A stretch of 64,000 nucleotides of DNA from Desulfobacteraceae bacterium (GTDB lineage Bacteria; Desulfobacterota; Desulfobacteria; Desulfobacterales; Desulfosarcinaceae): positions 1-64,000 of the forward strand of contig QZKV01000003.1 of assembly GCA_003599575.1 (NCBI GenBank), written 5' to 3'. Every line of letters begins with the position of its first letter. Position 1 is the stretch's first letter. Below are positions 10,224 through 19,626 of the stretch, one piece after another. The notes under the pieces are model-generated. The model saw only the letters and a program-made list of their open reading frames with translations. It ran no database searches and was not told the origin of the DNA. A program made the position numbers and the translations under genes.

Positions 10224-11210
10224 TCAGCCACGCTTGCGGACCTGGCGTTTTTTCTCGATCGCGGCGGCAAGCGCCTCCTTGCTCATGGTGCTGCGCCCGG
10301 GGATCCCCAAGGCTTTGGCCTGTTCGTAAAGCGCCTGCCGGCTGGGTTGGTCCGCATCCGCCGTGCGGGAGGCGGCGTCTCCGCCGCGAGCCTTTGGATC
10401 ACTTTTCAACCCCACGCTGCGCTTTAAAATTTCCATCAGGTCGATCACCTTGCCTTCCTCATCGGCTTCTTCCACCGGGCCGGCGGGCATGAGGATGCCT
10501 TCGCCTCTTTTTCTTTTCTCTTCGATCAACAGCCGGAGTTTCCGGTTGTAGGGGTCACTCAGTTCTTGCATATCCAGGTCGCGGGCAGCCCCGGCGCGAA
10601 TTTCCTCGGTCATCATCTTCAGGGTCTTCGCGGAGACGCTGGCCGGGCGGCCCAGGCCGATGTCGGCCGGCGCGCGGATCTCATCGGCAAAGCGCAGCGT
10701 TTCGGCGCGCAGAATGCCTTTTTCGGATATAATGGCAACCAGATATTCCTTGCCGCGCATCACGAAGGTGGCGATACCGGCCCTTCCGGAGGCTTCCATG
10801 GCGCCGGCCAGAAGGCGGTAGGGTTTGATGGTTTCACCCAGCGGTGAAAGAAAATAGGCCCGCTCGAAATAGGCCGGATCGATTTGCTTGAGCGGGACAA
10901 AACGCCGCAGGTCGATCTCCTTGCTCCTTTTCGGGGCTAGAGCCTCCAGTTCATCATCCTCGATAATGACAAACCGGTCCTTTTCGATCTCGTAACCCCT
11001 TACGATCTCCTCGGCATTCAGGGCGCGTTCTTCTTTGGAGCAATAATAGCGCCGGCGCAGCGGCGTACCATCGGGCGCCAGCATTCGCAATGAGATCCTG
11101 CTTGAGCGCTGCGCGGGCAAAAGCGCCACCGGAACGCTCACCAGGCCGAATGTGATGACCCCGGACCAAATGGCATGGCTGCGTATTTCAGCTGCATCAG
11201 CCGTGGGCAA
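10224..11210 (-). CDS. ku: Ku protein (NHEJ), long form with C-terminal SAP-like tail
   Basis: SHAIWSGVITFGLVSVPVALLPA...; C-terminus QALYEQAKALGIPGRSTMSKEALAAAIEKKR resembles a SAP/Rho-N motif. Confidence 0.92.
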   Translation of the reverse strand: MPTADAAEIRSHAIWSGVITFGLVSVPVALLPAQRSSRISLRMLAPDGTPLRRRYYCSKEERALNAEEIVRGYEIEKDRFVIIEDDELEALAPKRSKEIDLRRFVPLKQIDPAYFERAYFLSPLGETIKPYRLLAGAMEASGRAGIATFVMRGKEYLVAIISEKGILRAETLRFADEIRAPADIGLGRPASVSAKTLKMMTEEIRAGAARDLDMQELSDPYNRKLRLLIEEKRKRGEGILMPAGPVEEADEEGKVIDLMEILKRSVGLKSDPKARGGDAASRTADADQPSRQALYEQAKALGIPGRSTMSKEALAAAIEKKRQVRKRG

Positions 11211-11991
11211 TTTTTCTTTCCTCCTTCACTTTGAGAATGCTTTGCTTCAGCATCTCCGATAGAGAGACCACCTCGGGCCGGCGCCGCTCCACTTTCTTGA
11301 ATGCGATCGTTCCGCCGCGGGCCTTGGTCATTACTAGATCGCGCACCCGCTCCCGGTATTCGTCCCGAAACGCATGCGGGTCGAAGTCATCTTCCAGCGC
11401 GCCGACCAACTGTTGCGCCATCTGCATCTCCTGGCGGGTCAATTCGCGGAATTGCGGTGCTTCCAGGCCGGAGACATCCACAACTTCATCGGCACGGCGC
11501 AGGGTGATCATTTGCAGATACCCATCTCCCGCGTTGAGAACGCCGCAATAGGCTTTCTTGCGCATGGTCCAACTGGCGATGCCTTGCAAATGCTGCGCGC
11601 GCAATGCTTCGGCGAGCGCGTAGTAGGATTGCCGATCCGTATCGGGCCCGATGTAGTAGGGCCGTTCATACCACTGGTGGTTGATCCGGACGGGGTCGAT
11701 AAAACGGGTGATCCTGATCTCCCGCGATTCGGGGGGTTCGAGGGACTTGAGTTCATCCTCTTCCAAAAGGACGATTTCCCCGCTTTCAATTTCCAGCCCG
11801 CGGCGAATCTGCTCGGGCGAAACGGGTTCTCCGGTCTGGGAATGAACCATCTTTTGTTGGACCGGCGCTTCATCATCTTTATGCAGCAGCCGGAAGTGAA
11901 CCTTTCGATCTTCAACGGCGGCATAGAATTTGATTGGAACACTGACCGCGCCGAACCGGATCACGCCCTTCCACATGGCCCTGGCCGGCAT
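11197..11991 (-). CDS. ku: Ku protein (NHEJ), short form
   Basis: MPARAMWKGVIRFGAVSVPIKFYAAVEDRKVHFRLLHKDDEAPVQQKMVHSQTGEPVSPEQIRRGLEIESGEIVLLEEDEL. Overlaps the next ku by 14 bp. Confidence 0.93.
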   Translation of the reverse strand: MPARAMWKGVIRFGAVSVPIKFYAAVEDRKVHFRLLHKDDEAPVQQKMVHSQTGEPVSPEQIRRGLEIESGEIVLLEEDELKSLEPPESREIRITRFIDPVRINHQWYERPYYIGPDTDRQSYYALAEALRAQHLQGIASWTMRKKAYCGVLNAGDGYLQMITLRRADEVVDVSGLEAPQFRELTRQEMQMAQQLVGALEDDFDPHAFRDEYRERVRDLVMTKARGGTIAFKKVERRRPEVVSLSEMLKQSILKVKEERKIAHG

Positions 11992-12010
11992 GAGGGGTTC
12001 ACCTCCTTTA

Positions 12011-12075
12011 CCTCAGTGGGTCTCATCAACAAGGGGACGATGTCCTCAGTGGGTCTCATCAACAAGGGGACGATG
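12011..12075. repeat. Tandem direct repeat, 2 copies with a 33-bp period
   Basis: cctcagtgggtctcatcaacaaggggacgatg occurs at 12011-12042 and again, identical over 32 bp, at 12044-12075. Confidence 0.97.
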
Positions 12076-12396
12076 GGGATGACAAACCGGTTACGCAATC
12101 CTGCCCGCTGAAATTGCGGCATCGGGGTGGCCGAAATGGGGTGTGGACCTGAGCGCCATGCAATTTGATTTTTTTCGGGCACGATACGCAGATCAAAGGC
12201 GCGTCCAGGTGCGGTGGAGTATTTATGGGCGGGTGGCCTGTAGCCAGGATTCGCGGGGATAATCGTGCCGACCGGGTGCGATTGCTCCAGCCGCAGTTTA
12301 AACCTTTTTTACCCCCTTTTTAAAGCCTCTTGCCCATGCCACGTCCGGTGGATGCGACCTAATTTTATAGATAAAAAATGGGAAAGGAGGTTCAGC

Positions 12397-13164
12397 ATGG
12401 CCAAGCCAAACGGAACCGAAACACTGGAAAGGGGTCACATCTACTTTCTGTATCGCCCGCGCGTGGAAAACGAAAACCCGGCTGGTGTCGGCGATATCCA
12501 GAGATTGTATGTCGTCTTGAGCCCCGCAGAGAAGGAGCGCTACCGCCTGGCGGTATTGGGAACCAAACGGCTGCCGCAAGCCTCCCAAGAAGGCGCTGAA
12601 CGCAATTGGGGCTTCATCGAAATGGTGCGCAAAAAGCCCCAATCGATCACCAAGGAGCTGAAAGCCGCTACATACAAAACCAAGACCAGGGGCGAACGGC
12701 AGCGCCCCGCGGCTCGCCCGCTGGGCGAAGGGGTCTACCGCATCCTGCGGCACGGCGACCATACCCACTTGGTATACGCCCTGGAACTGCCGGAGAAACC
12801 GGGCGAGCCGCAAAGACAGATGCATGTCGATCAGGAGGCCAGCTACATCATCAGTATCAAAAACCCCGCCAAGGGCAGTCCCAAGAATGCCGGCCTTTCA
12901 GGAGGACGCCAGGCCCGCTATCCGCGGAAACTCATGCAGGTATTCGAAGATAAACGTTTCGCGGATGCGGACCCGCCCGAGTTTCTGGACCATGAAGGCG
13001 CCGAGTTTGTCCTGGTTGCCGCATCCGAAGATATCCAGGAAGAGCTGGGTATACGGCTCGATACACAACACGAAACCCAATCTTCGGCCGACATGTTCAA
13101 GGATCTGCACCTGGACCGGTCCAAGCATCCGGTTAAACCCCTGTTCACCGGCGAATGGGCCTAA
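12397..13164 (+). CDS. Conserved hypothetical protein (HIYFLYRPRVE... type)
   Basis: ATG at 12397 preceded by ggaaaggagg. MAKPNGTETLERGHIYFLYRPRVENENPAGVGDIQRLYVVLSPAEKERYRLAVLGTKRLP; no domain I can name. Confidence 0.75.
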   Translation: MAKPNGTETLERGHIYFLYRPRVENENPAGVGDIQRLYVVLSPAEKERYRLAVLGTKRLPQASQEGAERNWGFIEMVRKKPQSITKELKAATYKTKTRGERQRPAARPLGEGVYRILRHGDHTHLVYALELPEKPGEPQRQMHVDQEASYIISIKNPAKGSPKNAGLSGGRQARYPRKLMQVFEDKRFADADPPEFLDHEGAEFVLVAASEDIQEELGIRLDTQHETQSSADMFKDLHLDRSKHPVKPLFTGEWA

Positions 13165-13438
13165 CCGGGCGAATCCGGTATGGGCAAAGCGTTCCTTTCA
13201 GCCGCCGGATGGTGCTTCCGGCGATGAATGCAAACGGGCTTTGCGAAATACGGGCGCTGCCTGAAAAAAAGCAGGTCCATCGCCCATTTTCTGAATGCTG
13301 CGCAGAAGTTACCGTCCATGTTGCCACGCCCGAAGACAGCCCGACGCGGGCATTTCTCCGGTAGTGGTAAAAAAAGCTGTGATTCCCTGTACGGTGGACA
13401 AGCACGGGGAAATCGCGGAAAAAGGAGGCCCAAAGCCT

Positions 13439-13915
13439 ATGAAGCCATCGGAAGCCAGATTGCGCGTCAGCAAGCATACCGCAGATCATGTGCAGGAACA
13501 AATCCGCCAAAGGATGCGTGAAGACATTCACTACTATGCGCAGGCGGGGGCGGATGCCATAGAACACCGCTTGCAGGAATTGGAAACCGAATGGGACATC
13601 GAAAGAACCCTGCAAGCCAATGCAGCCGCAGCCAGTTTGCTGGGCCTCTTCTTGGGAAAAACGGTCAGTCCGAAGTTTTACTGGCTTTCCGCGGCTGTGG
13701 CCGGATTTTTGCTTCAGCATGCCCTGCAGGGGTGGTGCCCGCCCCTGCCGGTGTTCCGGCGCATGGGCATCCGCACGACCGAGGAGATCGAGGCGGAGCG
13801 TTACGCCCTGAAATTAATTCGCGGAGACTTCAAAAAAGCGCTGCAGTCGGCGCAATCGCAAACATTGAATATTGATGAAATCGTGGAATCGGTAGCGGCC
13901 GGCAATTTTGCCTGA
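13439..13915 (+). CDS. Small membrane protein, DUF2892/YgaP-like region
   Basis: WDIERTLQANAAAASLLGLFLGKTVSPKFYWLSAAVAGFLLQHALQGWCPPLPVFRRMGIRTTEEIEAERYALKLIRGDF. Confidence 0.65.
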   Translation: MKPSEARLRVSKHTADHVQEQIRQRMREDIHYYAQAGADAIEHRLQELETEWDIERTLQANAAAASLLGLFLGKTVSPKFYWLSAAVAGFLLQHALQGWCPPLPVFRRMGIRTTEEIEAERYALKLIRGDFKKALQSAQSQTLNIDEIVESVAAGNFA

Positions 13916-14200
13916 CCGGCCCAAACGACTCGCCGCGTTCAAAATAGAGGCTGCGAAACACCCGGATACCATCACCGCCCCATGTACCTGATTACCCTTC
14001 CGGAATAAATTCCAGAGGTCAGGTTTACTCATGTAATCGGCTGCAAGGCGAGATTTCTTTTCTCCTGGGGCCTCCTTCGGGTGCGCAGCAGTCTCCGCAT
14101 CACGCTTATCTATCTGGATAGCAAGGCCTGGGTGAGGTGCAAAGACGGCCCCACGCCGTGAATGCATCATTCAACAACTATTTTGAGAAAGGAGTTTGTC

Positions 14201-14614
14201 ATGGCGCAAGGGAATGAAGAATTCAAGGGGCAAACCGAAACCGCGTATGCCCAAGGAGATCAGGAGGTGGGGGCTGTTACTGAAAAAACCGCGGAGAAGA
14301 CCAAAAAGCGCGTCCAGCCGTACCTTTCCGATCGAAAGGAGCAGTTCGTGCAGCAGTTGAACCAAACCGCGGGAGCGCTGCGCGAGACCGGAACGCACAT
14401 GGATGATAACCGCGGTGGAGATTTGATCAGAATATCGGCTGACAAGATCGAACAGCTCGGCGCCTACTTGGGGACGCGGGATATTGACGAGCTGATCGAC
14501 GACCTGAAGAGTTTCGCGCGTTCCAGGCCCTGGGCGGTAATGGGCGGGGCATTTGTAATCGGCTTGGCGGCCGCCCGGTTCATGAAAGCCGGCGGGCGAC
14601 CGACCGGTTCCTGA
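14201..14614 (+). CDS. DUF883/ElaB-like or nutrient-deprivation-type membrane-anchored protein
   Basis: RBS gagaaaggag upstream of ATG 14201; helical region plus C-terminal RSRPWAVMGGAFVIGLAAARFMKAG. Confidence 0.6.
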   Translation: MAQGNEEFKGQTETAYAQGDQEVGAVTEKTAEKTKKRVQPYLSDRKEQFVQQLNQTAGALRETGTHMDDNRGGDLIRISADKIEQLGAYLGTRDIDELIDDLKSFARSRPWAVMGGAFVIGLAAARFMKAGGRPTGS

Positions 14615-14637
14615 TCCCCGATTCAAGGAGTTAAATT

Positions 14638-15051
14638 ATGCAAAGATATTATCAAGGAGAATACGAAGGGAAATCAGAAAATCGTTCTCTGGGCGGCTTG
14701 ATTTCCGATTTGACCAGCCAGCTCTCAACGCTCGTGCGTCAGGAGATCGAGCTCGCGCGGGTGGAATTGACCCAAAAGGCATCCGGCATGGCCAAGGATG
14801 CGATGATGATGGGCGCCGGAGGAGCGCTGGTGTATGCAGGTTTTCTCGCGCTTCTGGCGGCCGTTGCGATTCTATTGTCCAAGTGGATGGCGGTATGGCT
14901 GGCTTTTGGGGTTGTAGCGGTGGTCGTCCTGGCCGCCGGGGCCGCGTTCCTGATGGCCGGCAAACGCCGCCTGCAAAAAAGAGATCTCAAGCCCACACAG
15001 ACCATCATTTCCCTTAAGGAGAATAAAAAATGGATAAAACAACAGACCTGA
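14638..15051 (+). CDS. Phage-holin-family-like (DUF1469) membrane protein
   Basis: RSLGGLISDLTSQLSTLVRQEIELARVELTQKASGMAKDAMMMGAGGALVYAGFLALLAAVAILLSKWM. Confidence 0.8.
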   Translation: MQRYYQGEYEGKSENRSLGGLISDLTSQLSTLVRQEIELARVELTQKASGMAKDAMMMGAGGALVYAGFLALLAAVAILLSKWMAVWLAFGVVAVVVLAAGAAFLMAGKRRLQKRDLKPTQTIISLKENKKWIKQQT

Positions 15052-16166
15052 ATCCGGACCGGACCAGCATCGTTCCAAGCGGTCCTGCCTACGAAGACAG
15101 GCCTGCCGCGCCGTCCGGCAATAAGGATATTGATGAGATCCGTGCGGAGATCGAAAAAACCAGGCAGGAGACCATACGAACCATTAACGAGCTGGAGAGG
15201 CGTCTTTCTCCATCCCGCCTCATGGCGGAGATCAAAGAAAAGACCCGCGAAGCAACCGTAGGGAGGGCAAGCGCAATGGCCAGACAGACAGGTGAAACAT
15301 CCAAACGCTGGGGAACAGCGCTGGTGGATACACTCAAAAACAATCCCATTCCGACGATGATGCTGGGCGGCGGATTGGCTTGGCTGATAGCCAACGGTGT
15401 GCGCAGGGAGGCAGAAGAGTCGTTTGAAACCGAGGCGGAATTCATCGAAAGAAGAAGGAGCGTCGGCACCGATGTCACCGGTACGTACGGCATGGGGTTC
15501 ATTGACCGGAGAAGATCTTCATCCGAAACTATCGACCGCCGCGAAAAGGCCGCGGAAAAAGCCGCGCAGGTGAAGTCCCGCCTTCGCGACAAAACCGATG
15601 AAGCCCGCGGCAAGGCCGCGGAATGGAGCAATCAGGTGCGTGAAAAAGCGTCCCAAACCAGCGAGCAGGTCAAGGTTAAGGCCCAGGAGCTGGGAATTTC
15701 GGCGGATGAGTATCGCCGGCGCGCCCAGCAAAGCCTCGTGCAGGGGGGACGCAGTGCAAAAGCAGGCTTCTTCCGGTCGGTGGAAAGCAACCCGCTGGCT
15801 GTCGCCGGCGTGATGATGGCCGCAGGAGCCGCCATAGGGTTGCTTTTTCCTGAAACCACCTATGAACATGAGAAAATGGGACCCCAGCGCGATCAGATGC
15901 TGGACCGCGCGCGCGAAGCAGGACGTGAAAAAATAGAGCAGGTTCAGGCGGTCGTTCAGGAAGCCAAGGAGAGCGCCAAGGATGAAGCCGAACGGCAGGG
16001 GCTGGTTTCCCGGGAAACGTCCGAAAAAGTCGAGCAAAAGGCCGCAGGCGTAGGGCAGGAAATCCGCTCCGAGGCTGAAGAGAAAAGCGCCGAATGGCAG
16101 GAGAAGAGCTCCGGGTCGCCTGGTTCGTCCGGATCCAAGGGGCCATCCGGTTCCTTTGGTCAATAG
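15030..16166 (+). CDS. DUF3618 domain-containing protein
   Basis: IDEIRAEIEKTRQETIRTINELERRLSPSRLMAEIKEKTREATVG; long Lys/Glu-rich helical C-terminus. Overlaps the upstream CDS by 22 bp. Confidence 0.8.
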   Translation: MDKTTDLNPDRTSIVPSGPAYEDRPAAPSGNKDIDEIRAEIEKTRQETIRTINELERRLSPSRLMAEIKEKTREATVGRASAMARQTGETSKRWGTALVDTLKNNPIPTMMLGGGLAWLIANGVRREAEESFETEAEFIERRRSVGTDVTGTYGMGFIDRRRSSSETIDRREKAAEKAAQVKSRLRDKTDEARGKAAEWSNQVREKASQTSEQVKVKAQELGISADEYRRRAQQSLVQGGRSAKAGFFRSVESNPLAVAGVMMAAGAAIGLLFPETTYEHEKMGPQRDQMLDRAREAGREKIEQVQAVVQEAKESAKDEAERQGLVSRETSEKVEQKAAGVGQEIRSEAEEKSAEWQEKSSGSPGSSGSKGPSGSFGQ

Positions 16167-16301
16167 CAGCCATGTGGTGAGTATGCGCGGCGCTTGCGAA
16201 ACTGCGCAGATGATCTGCGGCATCGCGGGGTGTCATTCACAGAGGAGCGCCCTTTCCGGACCACCTGGGGAAGCCGGCCGGGCCGGCAAGGGGCGCCTGC
16301 A

Positions 16302-17960
16302 ATGATGGCATGGCCAGATCTTAAGCGGTATTCTGACCTGATCGGATTGTTCCTGCAGTTCGGTTGGTTGGAAACCCGAAAAAGCAAGTCCGCCGAACCG
16401 GTCTTCAGCGATGATGCCCTGGTCACTCCCATCAATGCCGCCCAGGCGGACAAGATCACCCAGAGGCTGGAACAACTGGGGCCCTGCTACATTAAGCTGG
16501 GACAGTTTCTTTCCAGCCGCTCCGATATTCTGCCCAGAGTGATGGTGACCTCCCTGAGCCGGCTGCAGGACCGGGTGCAGCCTTTTGCTTTCGATCACGT
16601 CCGGCGGATCGTTGAAGGCGAACTGGGCGTGCGCCTGTCCAGGGGCTTTGCCGAATTTGAAAGCGAGCCTTTTGCGTCGGCGTCGCTGAGTCAGGTGCAT
16701 CGGGCCGCGCTGCCCGGCGGCCGCAGAGTGGCCGTAAAAGTCCAGCGCCCGGATATCCAATCCGGTATCTACAAGGATATCGAAACGCTGCAAAAAGTCG
16801 CCGCCATCGTGGACCGGACCACCCGGGTGGGCCGGCGATTGAGGACCCGGCAGATCATTGAAGAGTTCAGAAAGGTGGTCACCCGAGAGTTGGATTTTCG
16901 CATCGAAGCGGCTCAAATCACAGCTTTGCGGGAAAATCTGCGCCGCTTTGACCACATCGTGCTGCCCGAGCCGGTGGACGCATACAGCACCGGCAAGGTG
17001 CTGACCATGTCCCTGATCGCGGGGCGCAAGATCACCGAAATCACACCCCTCAGCCGGACCGAGTTCAACGGTGCGCAGCTAGCCGATGAAGTGTTTGGTG
17101 CCTATCTGCACCAAGTCCTGATCGACGGGCTGTTTCACGCCGATCCGCATCCCGGCAACATCCTGATCACCGATGATCATAAAATCGCCATGGTCGATCT
17201 GGGCATGGTTTCGGCCCTGACGCCCGATGTTCAAAACAAGCTGATCAAATTCCTGAATGCTTTAAACGAAGGCAACGGCCATCAAGCCGGCACCCAACTG
17301 CTTGATCTGAGTACGCGCGCCTATGATTTCAATGAAAAAGCCTACTTCAACCAGATGACCGTCCTGATCGGCAAATACCAAGGCTTCGGCAGCAAACCCC
17401 TCGAAATAGGGCGCATGGTAATGGATATCCTGCAGATCTCGGCCCAATGCGGCATCATCCTGCCGACCGAACTGACCCTGCTCGGAAAGACCATGCTTAA
17501 TCTGGACCAGGTCGGCCGCACCCTGAATCCGGATTTTGACCCCGCCGTGGCCATCCGCAATCATATCCGCAAGATCCTGCGCCGCAAAATGCGCCGCGAA
17601 TCCTCCCTGAACGGACTGCTCAACACCATGTTCGAGGCCAGGGAACTGGTCACCATGACGCCGCAGCGCTTGAATGCCTTTCTGGAAAAACTGGCCGACA
17701 ACAATCTGAGCCTGCGGCTGGATGTGCTTGATGAAAAGTACCTGATGACCGGTTTTCAAAAGATCGCCAACCGTTTGACCACCGGCTTGATTCTGGCGGC
17801 GCTGATTATCGGGGCCGCGTTCATGATGAACGTCCGTACGGCCTTTACCCTGATGGGGTATCCTGGATTGGCCGTCATTTTCTTTTTCCTGGCCGGCCTG
17901 GGCGGATTGGTCCTGATCTTGACCATCCTGTTTCAAGATGAAGCTTCCCGCCGCAAATAG
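16302..17960 (+). CDS. AarF/UbiB (ABC1) family protein kinase-like
   Basis: LGPCYIKLGQFLSSRSDILPRVMVTSLSRLQDRV; FADPHPGN-type motif GLFHADPHPGNILITDDHKIAMVDLGMVS. ORF opens at 16194; start uncertain. Confidence 0.92.
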   Translation: MMAWPDLKRYSDLIGLFLQFGWLETRKSKSAEPVFSDDALVTPINAAQADKITQRLEQLGPCYIKLGQFLSSRSDILPRVMVTSLSRLQDRVQPFAFDHVRRIVEGELGVRLSRGFAEFESEPFASASLSQVHRAALPGGRRVAVKVQRPDIQSGIYKDIETLQKVAAIVDRTTRVGRRLRTRQIIEEFRKVVTRELDFRIEAAQITALRENLRRFDHIVLPEPVDAYSTGKVLTMSLIAGRKITEITPLSRTEFNGAQLADEVFGAYLHQVLIDGLFHADPHPGNILITDDHKIAMVDLGMVSALTPDVQNKLIKFLNALNEGNGHQAGTQLLDLSTRAYDFNEKAYFNQMTVLIGKYQGFGSKPLEIGRMVMDILQISAQCGIILPTELTLLGKTMLNLDQVGRTLNPDFDPAVAIRNHIRKILRRKMRRESSLNGLLNTMFEARELVTMTPQRLNAFLEKLADNNLSLRLDVLDEKYLMTGFQKIANRLTTGLILAALIIGAAFMMNVRTAFTLMGYPGLAVIFFFLAGLGGLVLILTILFQDEASRRK

Positions 17961-18166
17961 CCAAATCGGTTATCCGCTTCCAAATAGGGGTTTCGGCAAC
18001 CTCCAATAAGATTCATTGCCCATTTAAAATCAATCGCTTCGAGCCCATACTGTAGGAACAACAAGGCCGGAATTGTCTGAGGTCTGGGCGGTGGAAAAGC
18101 CGAAAAACCGCCGGCCGGTCAGCAGGCTGCCGGCTTTGAATTATATAAGAATGTCGGAGGAGTCCC

Positions 18167-18679
18167 ATGCAACTAGATAATCTTAAACAACTGTATGTTC
18201 ACGAGCTGCAAGACCTTTACTCAGCCGAAAATCAAATCACGGATGCATTGCCCAAAATGGCCGACGCAACCAAAGATGAGCGGTTGAGAAGTGCTTTTCT
18301 AAAGCATCTAGAGGTCACCAAACATCAAAAGCGGCGCCTGGAGGAGATTTTTGACCAGCTGGGCGAAAAACCCGCAAGCTCCAGCTGCGAGGGGATGCAG
18401 GGCATCATTAAAGAAGGCGAGAGTTTTATCAAGAAAGAAAAAAGCTTCTTCAGAGGCGATATCGATAGCGATGTCCTGGATGCGGCCTTGATCGCCAGCG
18501 CCCAGCGCGTCGAACACTACGAAATGTCCGGCTATGGTACGGCGCGGACCTATGCCGAACGGCTTGGATACCCTGAACAGGCGTCTTTGCTGCAACAAAC
18601 GTTGGACGAAGAAGTCAGCACGGATCGTGAACTGACCCAATTGGCCGAATCATCGATCAACATCAAGGCCCAGAAGTAA
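18167..18679 (+). CDS. Ferritin-like DUF892 (YciE/YciF) protein
   Basis: LKQLYVHELQDLYSAENQITDALPKMADATKDERLRSAFLKHLEVTKHQKRRLEEIF. Confidence 0.92.
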   Translation: MQLDNLKQLYVHELQDLYSAENQITDALPKMADATKDERLRSAFLKHLEVTKHQKRRLEEIFDQLGEKPASSSCEGMQGIIKEGESFIKKEKSFFRGDIDSDVLDAALIASAQRVEHYEMSGYGTARTYAERLGYPEQASLLQQTLDEEVSTDRELTQLAESSINIKAQK

Positions 18680-18687
18680 CACAACCG

Positions 18688-18715
18688 AAGGGCCGGCCGA
18701 GGCGCGCCGGCCCTT
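18688..18715 (+). terminator. Strong hairpin downstream of DUF892 gene
   Basis: Perfect 10-bp stem AAGGGCCGGC (18688-18697) / GCCGGCCCTT (18706-18715) with an 8-nt loop; no long T tract. Confidence 0.55.
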
Positions 18716-18746
18716 GAAAATTTCCCTCAAGCATGATGCTGCCTGT

Positions 18747-19556
18747 CTATTGCACAGGATGTGTTTCAGTGCTCCCTTTCTGGAGCAGCAGCATGACGGT
18801 TTTTTCCGCTTGCGACAGGCCGTCCATCCCATCGTTGCCAAGGCGTTCGGCCTCTTTCCAGAGGCCGGACAGCTCCCCGCTCAGGTAACTTTCGACCACC
18901 CACGGGTGGACATAGTATTTGCGGCAGCTCGCAAGGGTGTTGCCCAGCCGCCGGGCAGTTTTTCGAATGGCGCGAGTCACATTGCGCAGATCGGCTCTCT
19001 TTGTCCCGAAAGATCCCACGCGGACCAGTTAGGCGGCGGTCAACACGGTGGCGCACCAGGTGCGGAACTCTTTGGCCGTGAAATTTTCTTCCGAGATTTC
19101 CATCAGGTAGGCGTTGACGTCTCCGGATTCAACGGTGACGTAGCATCCCTCTCCATTGAGATGGCGGATCAATTCCTGACCAGGCAGCTCCTGGTATTTT
19201 TGGGCCAGGCGGACCAGGCGGCGGTCGTGTACATCCACCAGCTGCTGCTTCTGGCCTTTGCCAGGAAAATTCAAGTGCATCTGTGAGCCGCAAAACTGGA
19301 CATGATCCGCGCGCAGGGTGGTCAGGCCATACGAACGGTTCAGCCGTGCATATTCCGGATTGCCCGATGCGCAGCAATATCGTGTCCAGCAGCCGCACCA
19401 CGAAAGCCAGAGCGCGTTCCTTGGACATGCCCGGCCGGGCAAGATTCCGCTCCACCCGCTCGCGCATGCCCGGCAGCCAGCGCCCGAAGAGCACCAGGCG
19501 ATCGAACTTGGTCTGATTGCGCAACTCCTGCCATCTGGCGTGATAGATATACTGTC
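18747..19556 (-). pseudogene. DNA topoisomerase IB, N-terminally truncated, frameshifted and with an in-frame stop
   Basis: Fragments in order: GQYIYHARWQELRNQTKFDRLVLFGRWLPGMRERV...FVVRLLDTILLRIG (frame 1), GNPEYARLNRSYGLTTLRADHVQF...EENFTAKEFRTWCATVLTAA (frame 2), stop TAA at 19029-19031, then LVRVGSFGTKRADLRNVTRAIRKTARRLGNTLASCRKYYVHPWVVESYLSG. Confidence 0.85.
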
Positions 19557-19624
19557 CAACCCGACAAACCCAACAAACTCAACAAACCCACCCAACCCAA
19601 CAAACTCAACAAACCCAACAAACC
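19557..19624. repeat. GTTTGTTGGGTT-type low-complexity repeat array
   Basis: ccaacccgacaaacccaacaaactcaacaaacccacccaacccaacaaactcaacaaacccaacaaacc; sits between the topo IB remnant and the stop codon of the next gene. Confidence 0.95.
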
Positions 19625-19626
19625 GA

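Noticed and set aside
12011-12075. Possible CRISPR array
   Set aside because: Only two directly abutting copies with no spacers; this is a tandem duplication. No cas genes are present in the window.
14638-16166. Prophage remnant suggested by the holin-family annotation
   Set aside because: The holin-like/DUF883/DUF3618 trio is a common chromosomal stress-envelope cluster, and no capsid, tail, integrase or lysis gene is nearby.
19557-19624. Coding interpretation of the repeat (ORF reading FVGFVEFVGLGGFVEFVGFVGL)
   Set aside because: The translation is just the low-complexity repeat; it joins the topo IB frame only because the repeat lacks stops.
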